From the IMG/VR virus record IMGVR_UViG_3300046171_000122, positions 1-37,266 of that record: a DNA stretch of 37,266 bases. One strand, given 5' to 3'. Below are positions 9,057-15,487 of this stretch, piece by piece. The translations under genes were made by a program, and so were the position numbers. Within the stretch, counting starts at the first letter, position 1; each line of letters begins with the position of its first letter. Under the pieces are notes generated by a model, which saw nothing but the letters and a program-made list of their open reading frames with translations, had not been told where the DNA came from and did no database searches. The stretch comes from a virus.

Positions 9057-9072
9057 AGTATATAGAATATAC
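9057..9072 (+). promoter_or_regulatory. Small inverted repeat and AGTATATAGA motif, promoter/operator candidate
   Basis: GTATAT (9058-9063) and ATATAC (9067-9072) form a perfect 6-base inverted repeat around AGA. The 10-base AGTATATAGA (9057-9066) also occurs at 384-393 in the left control region. The site lies about 48 bases upstream of the gene at 9120, in the gap between the tail-fibre block and the chaperonin block, where a new transcription unit would be expected. Confidence 0.3.
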
Positions 9073-9119
9073 CCGGCCAGGGAAATGGCAAACCAAATAG
9101 TAATTTAAAACCAAAACCA

Positions 9120-9410
9120 ATGACACTATTTTACCAGACTCAATCGTGGAGTAGTCAACCACAAATAAGCGAAGAAACCGTCAACCTTTGGAAGCATGTA
9201 TCTGAAAAGAAACACTGGCGTATAGTCCAACTACCAAACGGTTTCTACCAAACAGAATACCTAGATCCAAAAAAAGAAGATTCTTGGATCGACGTAACGA
9301 GACGCGAAACCCTCGAAGGAGCTGAGCAAGCAATAGATGCATCAATATCGCACTATGAAAAAAAGCTTGGTTACTTACGCGGACCACAAGTCGTTAAGAC
9401 GTTTGAATAA
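9120..9410 (+). CDS. Conserved phage hypothetical protein, 96 aa
   Basis: The protein is soluble, with no membrane helix, and rich in Trp and charged residues. The core WRIVQLPNGFYQTEYLDP, then SWIDVTRRETLEGAEQAIDA, resembles small proteins I recall from marine phages whose function is not known to me. It sits directly before groEL (32 bases apart) and may be co-transcribed with it. Its codons are somewhat more C-rich than those of the surrounding genes. A role linked to the chaperonin is only a guess from position. Confidence 0.65.
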   Translation: MTLFYQTQSWSSQPQISEETVNLWKHVSEKKHWRIVQLPNGFYQTEYLDPKKEDSWIDVTRRETLEGAEQAIDASISHYEKKLGYLRGPQVVKTFE

Positions 9411-9442
9411 ATAAAATAATATAATCTAATCAAATCAAATAA

Positions 9443-10999
9443 ATGTCAGACGCTATAGTTAAAAACCTTAACTTTGGTAGCGAAGCTCGCTCCAATGTAT
9501 TTAATGGTATTGATAAATTGACACAAGCTGTTAGCTCCACACTCGGAGCTAGCGGCAAATGTGTTATACTGGAAGATAACACCGGTCAGCCAGTAATAAC
9601 AAAAGACGGTGTAACAGTTGCAAACTCTATTATACTTAGAGACCCAGTAGAAAATATGGGTGCTACGCTTTTAAAAGAAGCTGCTAGAAAAACCGTCAAA
9701 GAAGCTGGCGATGGAACAACAACGGCTACGGTACTAGCGCACTCAATCTTAACAGAAGCTTATAAAATACTAGACAATGAAGGTTCTAGAGAAATGAAGC
9801 TTGGTATTAACAACGCTGTTAATAGAGTTATAAGATACTTAGAAGAAAACTCTGTTGAAGTTTCTGGGAATATGATAGATCAAGTTGCAACAATATCTAC
9901 AAATAACGACTCAGAGCTAGGTGAAATTATAGCCGATGCTTTCCGAGGTGTAGATGAAACTGGTATTGTTACAATGGAGCAAACAGCTGAAAGCGATACA
10001 AAAGTAGAAATAGTTGATGGTGTTGAATATGACAAAGGTCTTACTAACATGGCGTTTGTTACAAGTAAATCATCTAAAACTGCTGAGCTTGAAAACCCAC
10101 TGATACTCCTTGTAGAGTCACCAGTTGAAAGTATTAGAAAAATACAAAGCGTACTTGAGTACGTTATTAAATCTAATAAATCTTTACTCATTATAGCTGA
10201 CTGTGAACAAGCTGTTATATCAGCTTTAGCTATGAACAAAACAAAGGGTAATATAAAAGTAAACGTTATTAACGCACCTACATATGGTGTTAATAAAAAA
10301 GATACATTAAATGATTTAGCTCTATTAACTGGAGCTACTGTTATAAATGAAGATCTTGGTGATGACGTTGATTTGATTACACCTGATATGTTAGGTACTT
10401 GTATTAAAAGTGTAACTAGTCAAAATGATACTATACTGCAAGTAACTAAAGATAACGAAGAGGTTGAAAACCTTATAAAAGAAATTAAAGATCGCATAGC
10501 AAATACAAAAAATGCTGGTGCTATAATTAAGTTAGAAAAAAGACTATCAAGACTTTCTGCTAAAGTAGCTATTGTTAAAGTAGGTGCTAATTCAGAAATT
10601 GAGTTAAAGGAAAAAACAGACAGAGTTGAAGACGCTGTTTGCGCTACCAAAGCTGCTATTAAAGAAGGTATAGTACCTGGTGGTGGTATAGCTTTACTCA
10701 ACGCTTCGCTTAAGATTAAACCTAAAAGTAAAAGCGAGGAAGTACTTTTGAAAGCCATACAAGCTCCGTTTAAAACTATATTAAAAAACGCCGGCATTGA
10801 AACGTATGAAATGCCTAAGGTAAAAGGCAAAGGATTAGATGTGGTTACAGGAAATATGGTAAATATGATTAAGTCAGGTATTATCGATCCTTTGCTAGTT
10901 ACCAAGTCTGCACTTAGAAACGCAGCGTCAGTAGCTACCACTATTCTTTCAACAGATTGTGTAATCAATAATTTAAGAATAGATGAAGGCGGTAGGTAA
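9443..10999 (+). CDS. groEL: Phage-encoded chaperonin GroEL (Hsp60)
   Basis: The protein has 518 aa against about 548 for E. coli GroEL. It is an ATP-driven folding chamber, expected to form heptameric rings in the cytoplasm. Conserved features are TKDGVTVA with Asp55, GDGTTTATVLAH at 89-100 with Asp90, KRLSRLSAKVAIVKVGA (366-382), and RVEDAVCATKAAIKEGIVPG with Asp397, equivalent to E. coli Asp398. PGGGIALL follows. The equatorial, intermediate and apical domains are therefore all present with the ATPase residues. It lacks the C-terminal Gly-Gly-Met tail and ends IDEGGR. The apical substrate-binding stretch differs from E. coli: GLTNMAF (199-205) replaces GYLSPYF. The last 17 bases overlap groES. 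The start follows an A/T leader (CAAATCAAATAA). The likely clients are capsid or tail proteins. Confidence 0.96.
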   Translation: MSDAIVKNLNFGSEARSNVFNGIDKLTQAVSSTLGASGKCVILEDNTGQPVITKDGVTVANSIILRDPVENMGATLLKEAARKTVKEAGDGTTTATVLAHSILTEAYKILDNEGSREMKLGINNAVNRVIRYLEENSVEVSGNMIDQVATISTNNDSELGEIIADAFRGVDETGIVTMEQTAESDTKVEIVDGVEYDKGLTNMAFVTSKSSKTAELENPLILLVESPVESIRKIQSVLEYVIKSNKSLLIIADCEQAVISALAMNKTKGNIKVNVINAPTYGVNKKDTLNDLALLTGATVINEDLGDDVDLITPDMLGTCIKSVTSQNDTILQVTKDNEEVENLIKEIKDRIANTKNAGAIIKLEKRLSRLSAKVAIVKVGANSEIELKEKTDRVEDAVCATKAAIKEGIVPGGGIALLNASLKIKPKSKSEEVLLKAIQAPFKTILKNAGIETYEMPKVKGKGLDVVTGNMVNMIKSGIIDPLLVTKSALRNAASVATTILSTDCVINNLRIDEGGR

Positions 11000-11243
11000 A
11001 AACTTAATTATAAAAATAGAAAAAGAAGTGTCCACCAAAACAAAAGGTGGACTGCTTCTTGCTGAAAGCCATAGAGAAGATATACGTTACAGAAAAGCTG
11101 AAGTATTAAATACGGGTGATGAAATCGTAGGTATAAAAGATGGTGATAAAATATATTTTGATCGTCATGCTGGTCATGGTATAGAAATAGATAAAGAAAA
11201 GTTTCACGTTATAAAACTACAAGACGTTGTTGTAATACTATGA
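10983..11243 (+). CDS. groES: Phage-encoded cochaperonin GroES
   Basis: The protein has 86 aa, slightly shorter than bacterial GroES (97). It caps the GroEL chamber. The N-terminal strand is NLIIKIEKEV. A mobile-loop region STKTKGGLLLAESHRED follows (about 17-33), with the hydrophobic tripeptide LLL corresponding to IVL of E. coli. The barrel core is KAEVLNTGDEI...IKDGDKIYFDRHAG, and the end is KFHVIKLQDVVVIL, equivalent to the SESDILAIV strand. The ATG lies inside the 3' end of groEL (17-base overlap), and the gene overlaps the next by four bases (ATGA), so all three are probably translated in a coupled way. The order groEL-groES is the reverse of the usual bacterial operon. Confidence 0.9.
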   Translation: MKAVGKNLIIKIEKEVSTKTKGGLLLAESHREDIRYRKAEVLNTGDEIVGIKDGDKIYFDRHAGHGIEIDKEKFHVIKLQDVVVIL

Positions 11244-11689
11244 GGCGAAGACTAGAAGCTAGTGATATTAAAGATTTAAATATTTTAAAACACTATCGGA
11301 TAATTCGCAAATGGGCTTGTAGAAATAATGGTTTAAACGATGCAGAGCTAGAGCTTTTAATATACTTAGACTGCATGAACCATTTCACTAAAAAAGATTT
11401 TGAGATGGGTTGTTACTCATTTAGTTGGGACAATAGAAGATGGAATAGACTTCTTAAACAAGGTTGGATAGTAGTGTGGCGTGAAAGAAACAGAACGACA
11501 CAGAAGTATAACATATATAAAGTTTCGTTTAAATGTAAAAGGCTAATCAATACTATGTATAAGATTATGGTTGGCGAGGAAGACATTCCAATTAGTGAAA
11601 GACGAAATAAGATAATGCGCGGACAAACCTATACCGATAAAGTATTAATGACCTCTGTGTATAACGTAAACAAAGATAAAGAAAGATAA
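11240..11689 (+). CDS. Winged-helix (MarR-like) DNA-binding protein candidate
   Basis: The protein has 149 aa and is basic. The N-terminal helices (ILKHYRIIRKWACRNNGLND, then AELELLIYLDCMNHFTKKDF) are followed by a region RRWNRLLKQGWIVVWRERNR and a strand KYNIYKVSFKCKRLI. This is the pattern of a winged-helix domain: packed helices, then a wing with Gly-Trp-Ile and Arg-rich strands. I recall comparable MarR-like proteins in other marine phages. It starts inside the stop of groES (ATGA overlap), so it belongs to the chaperonin operon and might regulate late or chaperonin transcription. Target and effect are unknown; a structural role is not excluded. Confidence 0.6.
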   Translation: MRRRLEASDIKDLNILKHYRIIRKWACRNNGLNDAELELLIYLDCMNHFTKKDFEMGCYSFSWDNRRWNRLLKQGWIVVWRERNRTTQKYNIYKVSFKCKRLINTMYKIMVGEEDIPISERRNKIMRGQTYTDKVLMTSVYNVNKDKER

Positions 11690-11690
11690 T

Positions 11691-11993
11691 ATGGACCACA
11701 AAAATCCTTTAAAAATGATAGACCCATTAACTGGTATGGAGATGACAATGCAACCACCAGTGCCAGCTAATCAGATGGGTATTGCTAAGCCTGTATTTAA
11801 TCCGCAAGTTCAAGGCATGGCGCAAACAATTTATGGCACACCTGAGCAACGGCAAATGTCTATGGGACAGCAAGCACCTGTGTTTATGAAAAGTCCTTTA
11901 GAAGGAAATGCTTTTATTGGAGCTAAAATAGCTGCTGAAAAAGCTGGTGAGTCTACTTTTGAAGTTGATGGAAAAACATTTAATGTAAAATAA
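11691..11993 (+). CDS. Small Met/Pro/Gln-rich phage protein, 100 aa
   Basis: The N-terminal two thirds are low-complexity, with many Met, Pro and Gln (for example GMEMTMQPPVPANQMG), and probably unstructured. The C-terminal part (FMKSPLEGNAFIGAKIAAEK, then AGESTFEVDGKTFNVK) is a compact motif that I recall in many marine phage small proteins, where SPL...GNAF...A...G...F.V.GK.Y/F.V is typical. It begins one base after the preceding stop. It may be a minor virion protein; no function is known to me. Confidence 0.65.
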   Translation: MDHKNPLKMIDPLTGMEMTMQPPVPANQMGIAKPVFNPQVQGMAQTIYGTPEQRQMSMGQQAPVFMKSPLEGNAFIGAKIAAEKAGESTFEVDGKTFNVK

Positions 11994-11999
11994 ATAATT

Positions 12000-12203
12000 A
12001 TGGATCACAATATAAGTAAATTACTAGGCAAACCCACGTTGGAAGGTCAAGTAGGAGAATCACACGTTTGGGACGGGCCATTAGATACTAGTGGTTTTCC
12101 AATGGGTCAAGGTAGTAGCTCTGGAATTAAAGGTATGCAAGTAAAAAAATACCCTTGCAAATATCAAGCTGGACCTATAACACAACGCGCTAAAGGATTG
12201 TAA
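12000..12203 (+). CDS. Hypothetical protein, 67 aa
   Basis: This is a Gly/Lys/Ser-rich small protein beginning MDHNISKLLGKPTLEGQVGE, without membrane helix, signal or recognised motif. Its start MDH resembles that of the preceding gene (MDHKNP), perhaps by chance. It lies between the Met/Pro-rich protein and the holin candidate, with gaps of six bases and one base. Reading-frame continuity and packing support it as a real gene; I cannot assign a role. Confidence 0.55.
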   Translation: MDHNISKLLGKPTLEGQVGESHVWDGPLDTSGFPMGQGSSSGIKGMQVKKYPCKYQAGPITQRAKGL

Positions 12204-12204
12204 G

Positions 12205-12360
12205 ATGAGTATTAATGATTTTAAACTTTACGCTATAAACACAACAACACTAGGGGTTACAACATTCGCTGAGATAGAAATGGGTTTAAAATTATTATTG
12301 TTAGTAGTAACCATTGGTTACACTATAAATAAATGGATGCAGCTTAAAAATAAAAAATAA
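12205..12360 (+). CDS. One-helix membrane protein, holin candidate, 51 aa
   Basis: The ATG at 12205 opens MSINDFKLYAINTTTLGVTT, then FAEIEMGLKLLLLVVTIGYT, and ends with the basic tail INKWMQLKNKK. It has one hydrophobic helix at about residues 27-41 and a positively charged C-terminus. Small proteins with this layout commonly stand beside endolysin genes in T7-like and marine phages and act as holins. Here its stop overlaps the ATG of the M15 peptidase by one base (TAATG), which supports a lysis cassette. A second holin candidate lies at 14557. It is short but has good coding character and position. Confidence 0.65.
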   Translation: MSINDFKLYAINTTTLGVTTFAEIEMGLKLLLLVVTIGYTINKWMQLKNKK

Positions 12361-12722
12361 TGTTTAAGTATTTTACTTACGAAGAGTTCGATTCGCCTGA
12401 CGTACAGGGTAGCGGGCAGATGATGAGTAAGGATCTTATACTTATACTTGAAAGTGTTAGAGCTGAGCTTGGTAAACCTGTTGTTATAACCTCAGGTTAT
12501 CGCACTCCAGCGCATAACGAAAAAGTAGGTGGGAAACCTAACTCATCTCATTTAAAAGGTCTAGCGGTTGATATAGATTGCAAAGACAGTAGATATAGAT
12601 TTAAACTTCTACAAGAATTAATGGAACACGGTATAGACCGTATAGGTATTGGTGATAGTTTTATTCATATAGATATTGATAATGATAAATCACCTGATGT
12701 AATTTGGACATATGGCAACTGA
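12360..12722 (+). CDS. Peptidase M15 family endolysin (zinc D,D-peptidase)
   Basis: The protein has 120 aa, typical for the single-domain M15 peptidases that cut peptide cross-links in peptidoglycan. The motif SGYRTPAHNEKVGGKPNSSH leads into LKGLAVDID. The zinc ligands are His64 and Asp71 of SxHxxGxAxD, plus His103 of FIHIDID; Asp105 follows. It has no signal peptide, so it needs a holin to reach the wall. The one-base overlap with the upstream one-helix protein fits that. The last 11 bases overlap the next gene. The class is very likely; the exact bond cut is inference. Confidence 0.88.
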   Translation: MFKYFTYEEFDSPDVQGSGQMMSKDLILILESVRAELGKPVVITSGYRTPAHNEKVGGKPNSSHLKGLAVDIDCKDSRYRFKLLQELMEHGIDRIGIGDSFIHIDIDNDKSPDVIWTYGN

Positions 12723-12972
12723 TAAAAAAACACTTAAGTGTAATAAACCTCGGCGTACGCCAGATCATAAAACTAAATCACATATAGTTAAAGCTTGTTC
12801 TGCAGGTAAAGAAAAAATTATAAGGTTTGGTCAACAAGGTGTAACAACTGCTGGTAAAAAAACAGACGCTAAGTCTAAAGCTCGTAGAGCTAGTTTTAAA
12901 GCTCGCCACGCTAAAAATATTAAAAAAGGTAAAATGTCTGCTGCCTATTGGGCTGACAAAGTAAAATGGTAA
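12712..12972 (+). CDS. Small basic phage protein, 86 aa
   Basis: The protein is very rich in Lys, Arg and His. It contains GKEKIIRFGQQGVTTAGKK and the C-terminal signature SFKARHAKNIKKGKMSAAYW followed by ADKVKW. I recall this C-terminal motif from short proteins of phages and of large algal viruses; no function is established to my knowledge. The basic charge would suit nucleic-acid binding or a minor virion role. It starts inside the endolysin gene (11-base overlap). Confidence 0.7.
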   Translation: MATDKKTLKCNKPRRTPDHKTKSHIVKACSAGKEKIIRFGQQGVTTAGKKTDAKSKARRASFKARHAKNIKKGKMSAAYWADKVKW

Positions 12973-12974
12973 TT

Positions 12975-13229
12975 ATGAATAAGTATGTTAAAGATATGAT
13001 GCATGAGAGAGAGTTAATCTACGATGCAAAGAAAGCAATACACAAAGAAGATAAAAAATACAAAGCTGTTTTTGAAATGAAAGGATCTTTACTACATATG
13101 GGCCATAGCCCTATGCACAAGCATTGCACTTCTGCTTTACGTTATAAAACTCCTATGAAAATGGAAAACGTAATTGATAGAGATGCTAAATCTTCTGGTA
13201 AAAACCAGTATGATAAATACGGAAAATAA
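12975..13229 (+). CDS. Small basic phage protein, 84 aa
   Basis: It begins MNKYVKDMMHERELIYDAKK and is rich in Lys, Met and His. It contains EMKGSLLHMGHSPMHKHCTS, then ALRYKTPMKME. An alternative in-frame ATG at 12966 (giving MVIMNKY...) overlaps the upstream stop codon. I prefer 12975 because it follows TAATT directly after the upstream gene ends, like other starts here. The SPMHKHCTSALRYKTPMK stretch has the look of a short virion motif seen near 13765 (GSAAHMDSAIKK) and in marine phages generally. No function is assigned. Confidence 0.55.
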   Translation: MNKYVKDMMHERELIYDAKKAIHKEDKKYKAVFEMKGSLLHMGHSPMHKHCTSALRYKTPMKMENVIDRDAKSSGKNQYDKYGK

Positions 13230-13385
13230 ATGAAATCAAAAGGTTTAGGAGACGACATAGCAAAATTTACCAAGGCTACAGGTATTAAAACTGTAGTTGA
13301 TAAACTTTCAGAAGGATTAAATATTCCTTGTGGTTGCTCTGCTAGACAAGCTTGGTTTAATGATAAAGTACCTTACAACAAATAA
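13230..13385 (+). CDS. Small CGC-motif phage protein, 51 aa
   Basis: It starts with ATG immediately after the upstream TAA and encodes MKSKGLGDDIAKFTKATGIK, then a helix TVVDKLSEGLNI and PCGCSARQAWFNDKVPYNK. The pattern GLGDxIAKxTxATGI...CGC..RQ...N...PY is one I recall from many phages of marine bacteria; its function is unknown to me. The two close Cys residues could bind a metal, but with only two this is weak. Good frame and family resemblance make it a real gene. Confidence 0.65.
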   Translation: MKSKGLGDDIAKFTKATGIKTVVDKLSEGLNIPCGCSARQAWFNDKVPYNK

Positions 13386-13386
13386 T

Positions 13387-13470
13387 ATGGCTTTTAAATT
13401 AACACCACCATTTTCAATAGACAATACTCCTGTTATACAGTGTAGATATGGAGGACGGCGTGTTAGGTAA
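13387..13470 (+). other. Out-of-frame 5' part of the HExxH gene (probable frameshift)
   Basis: The ATG at 13387 opens MAFKLTPPFSIDNTPV, which reads like the natural N-terminus of the protein in the downstream frame. The frame then turns to nonsense and stops at 13468-13470. Removing one base near 13433-13435 would join NTPV directly to YSVDMEDGV. The sequence GTTATAC here would be GTATAC if one T of a TT pair were extra. Confidence 0.5.
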
Positions 13471-13696
13471 AGCTAATAATAACGGTACTATCATTATAAA
13501 CAAAGATGTACCGTGTGGTAAAATACAAGAAGTTATAAACCACGAAATGGTTCATATAGATCAAATGCGTAGAGGTGATCTTGATTATGACGATAAATAT
13601 GTATACTGGAAAGGTAAAAAAATACCAAGATCTAGTATGAATGAAGGGGCAAAGGATTTGCCTTGGGAAAAAGAAGCTTACAATAAAACAAAATAA
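13448..13696 (+). CDS. Small HExxH zincin-like protein, 82 aa (N-terminus frameshifted)
   Basis: The uninterrupted frame begins MEDGVLGKANNNGTIIINKD and has an HExxH motif, NHEMVHIDQM with His32, Glu33 and His36. RGDLDYDDKYVYWKGKKIPR and a conserved end LPWEKEAYNK follow. HExxH is the zinc-binding catalytic motif of zincin metallopeptidases. I recall related small phage proteins with the fuller N-terminus xPPFxIDNTPxYxVDMEDGV, so this ATG is probably internal and the true start is at 13387 in another frame. The substrate is unknown. It might process a virion protein or host peptide, or be inactive. Confidence 0.6.
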   Translation: MEDGVLGKANNNGTIIINKDVPCGKIQEVINHEMVHIDQMRRGDLDYDDKYVYWKGKKIPRSSMNEGAKDLPWEKEAYNKTK

Positions 13697-13707
13697 AAAA
13701 AAACAAA

Positions 13708-14553
13708 ATGCCTTACAGAAAAAGTCCCGCTTCTTTTAAGAAGCACAAAAGCAAAGCCGTAGGATATATGGCAGAAGGATCAGCCGCACATATGGATTCT
13801 GCAATTAAAAAAACAAATTTAGATGAGTTTGGTAATCCAATACCAGAAGACTTTAAAGCTGACGCTCCTGGGGTAACAGGAACAGTAAGAAGAGTAACCT
13901 CAAAACCTATTGAGTTTGGAGATCACGGTTATGGTATTGGTAATCCACAAGTTAGAGATATTGAAGGTAAAATTATCAGAGAAGCTGGAAGAGATCTTAG
14001 AGATATGCAAGATCCTAAAGCATCTAGACCAAATTACAAAGGTCTTATTCCTTCTGAAGAATTAAAAGGTAAAAAATATATTACAACTTCAATTGATAAT
14101 AGAGGTATTGGTCAAATGTCTCCGTATAAAATGCATGGAGATCCAGACACGCCACATGCAGATTCTACTGACGGTAAAAAAGAATATGATAAAAAAGAAC
14201 GAGGAAACGTTCTGAGAAATGTTATGGATTCATTACAAACAGTTGAACAAGAAGGTGAACTAGCTGCAGCAAAAAAATATGGTAACTTTACAAGAGCAAT
14301 ATCAGAAGGTAACTTACCATCTATAACTAGAGGAAACACAAGGGGTAGAAGCGTGAGCACTTCAGACGTAGGATATCTTGATACAAATAGGTCTCCTTAT
14401 GGCAAAGGATTACCAACAGATGGATCTGAGTCAACTAGTACGACTAAGGTTTTTCAAAAACAACAAGACGAAAAGGCTAAGGAAAAACCTAAAACTTTTC
14501 CATCACTAAGAGATGCTGTGAGAGGAACATTTCAAGGTTATAGAAATTGGTAA
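13708..14553 (+). CDS. Hydrophilic phage protein, 281 aa, probable minor virion protein
   Basis: The product is basic and mostly disordered in appearance, rich in Lys, Asp, Gly and Ser. The N-terminus (MPYRKSPASFKKHKSKAVGY, then MAEGSAAHMDSAIKK) carries a motif I recall from small proteins of marine phages. The middle has long polar stretches and GNPQVRDIEGKI. The C-terminus is KTFPSLRDAVRGTFQGYRNW. There is no membrane helix, signal peptide or enzyme motif. It lies between the HExxH protein and a holin. A structural or DNA-associated role is plausible but not shown. Confidence 0.55.
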   Translation: MPYRKSPASFKKHKSKAVGYMAEGSAAHMDSAIKKTNLDEFGNPIPEDFKADAPGVTGTVRRVTSKPIEFGDHGYGIGNPQVRDIEGKIIREAGRDLRDMQDPKASRPNYKGLIPSEELKGKKYITTSIDNRGIGQMSPYKMHGDPDTPHADSTDGKKEYDKKERGNVLRNVMDSLQTVEQEGELAAAKKYGNFTRAISEGNLPSITRGNTRGRSVSTSDVGYLDTNRSPYGKGLPTDGSESTSTTKVFQKQQDEKAKEKPKTFPSLRDAVRGTFQGYRNW

Positions 14554-14556
14554 TTA

Positions 14557-14961
14557 ATGAATAAAATTCTTCAATTTATAACCGGGGGTCTCATTAAAGA
14601 TGTTGGTAAAGTTATAGATAACTTAACAACTACAGATGAAGAAAGGCTTGCGGCTAAACTAAAAGTTGAAGAGTTGCTAGAGCAGGCTGATAAAGATGCT
14701 CAAGATCAAGTAACAGCGAGATGGGAATCGGATATGAGCTCTGATTCCTTCTTATCTAAAAATATAAGACCAATAGTTCTTATATATCTTACTGTTATAT
14801 TTACTATATTATCTTTTTTTGATGGTAATATAGGTGAATTTAAAATAGCAGAGCAATATATACCAATATTCCAGTCGCTATTAATAACTGTTTATGGCGC
14901 GTATTTTGTAGGGCGAACTTGGGAAAAAGGTAAAAAAATAAGTAATAATAAAGACAAGTAA
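14557..14961 (+). CDS. Holin-like protein of the 3TM/GTA-holin type, 134 aa
   Basis: The N-terminal amphipathic part (MNKILQFITGGLIKDVGKVI) is followed by a charged helix (DEERLAAKLKVEELLEQADK) and by ARWESDMSSDSFLSKNIRPI. Two membrane helices are at about 71-88 and 101-118, and the tail is basic (TWEKGKKISNNKDK). This order, with RWE.DM.SD.FLSKNIRP before the first helix, matches the holin family described from gene-transfer agents and many phages. It would form the inner-membrane lesion that lets the M15 peptidase out. It stands about 1.8 kb from the endolysin, and the one-helix protein at 12205 is another candidate, so which is the main holin is unclear. Confidence 0.78.
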   Translation: MNKILQFITGGLIKDVGKVIDNLTTTDEERLAAKLKVEELLEQADKDAQDQVTARWESDMSSDSFLSKNIRPIVLIYLTVIFTILSFFDGNIGEFKIAEQYIPIFQSLLITVYGAYFVGRTWEKGKKISNNKDK

Positions 14962-14991
14962 TTAAATATAAATTAAATTAAATTAAATCAA

Positions 14992-15258
14992 ATGGCAAAA
15001 ATTACAGATGAGCAACTGGAATCAGTTGTTAAACAACAAGAAGAGTTAGGCGGACTATTAAATCAAATAGGTGCTTTGGAAGCTAACAAACATTCACTGC
15101 TTCATAAAATAGCAACTGTAAATGAAAGTATAGAAAAGACTAAACAAGATCTTGAAAAAGAATACGGCAATATAAGTATCGATCTTAAAACCGGTGAATA
15201 TACTATTATAGAAACCGAAGAAGAAGAGGATCTAACTGTAGTTAAATCAGAGGACTAA
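14992..15258 (+). CDS. Small coiled-coil protein, 88 aa
   Basis: Residues 4-55 (MAKITDEQLESVVKQQEELG and on through LEANKHSLLHKIATVNESIE) form a long heptad-like helix. An acidic tail follows, with GNISIDLKTGEYTIIETEEE. I recall similar proteins in marine phages without known function. The start follows repeated AAATT units and the leader AAATCAAATG seen elsewhere in the window. It may be an assembly factor or a minor head protein. There is no signal or lipobox, so it is not a spanin. Confidence 0.65.
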   Translation: MAKITDEQLESVVKQQEELGGLLNQIGALEANKHSLLHKIATVNESIEKTKQDLEKEYGNISIDLKTGEYTIIETEEEEDLTVVKSED

Positions 15259-15259
15259 A

Positions 15260-15487
15260 ATGGATTCTGTTATAAGAAAAATCAGTATTGGATCTGACTA
15301 TAAAAACGATGCTATGCACTACTCTGTAGGCCAAGATGTTTATGGGGGTCATAGTATAGCTTATATTTTATTTGACAATAAAGATAATTCTTATAATATT
15401 CATATAAAGAAAAACAACGAGGTATTGCCATGGAAGAAGTTTAATTCTAACATGGCTATATCTGTTGAGTATGATTTAGAATATTAA
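15260..15487 (+). CDS. Conserved phage hypothetical protein, 75 aa
   Basis: The protein begins MDSVIRKISIGSDYKNDAMH, continues YSVGQDVYGG and ends FNSNMAISVEYDLEY. It is predicted mostly beta-strand, with no membrane helix. I recall the pattern ...VIKKVSVGPDYK.AMHY.VGQ.V... from other marine phage genomes; the function is unknown to me. The stop overlaps the ATG of the tandem GroES-like gene by one base (TAATG). That coupling suggests the two products are made together and may act together. Confidence 0.65.
   Translation: MDSVIRKISIGSDYKNDAMHYSVGQDVYGGHSIAYILFDNKDNSYNIHIKKNNEVLPWKKFNSNMAISVEYDLEY

Noticed and set aside
10420-10968. Long antisense open frame within groEL
   Set aside because: It lies fully inside a certain gene, has Ser/Leu-rich shadow composition, and no own leader or family resemblance.
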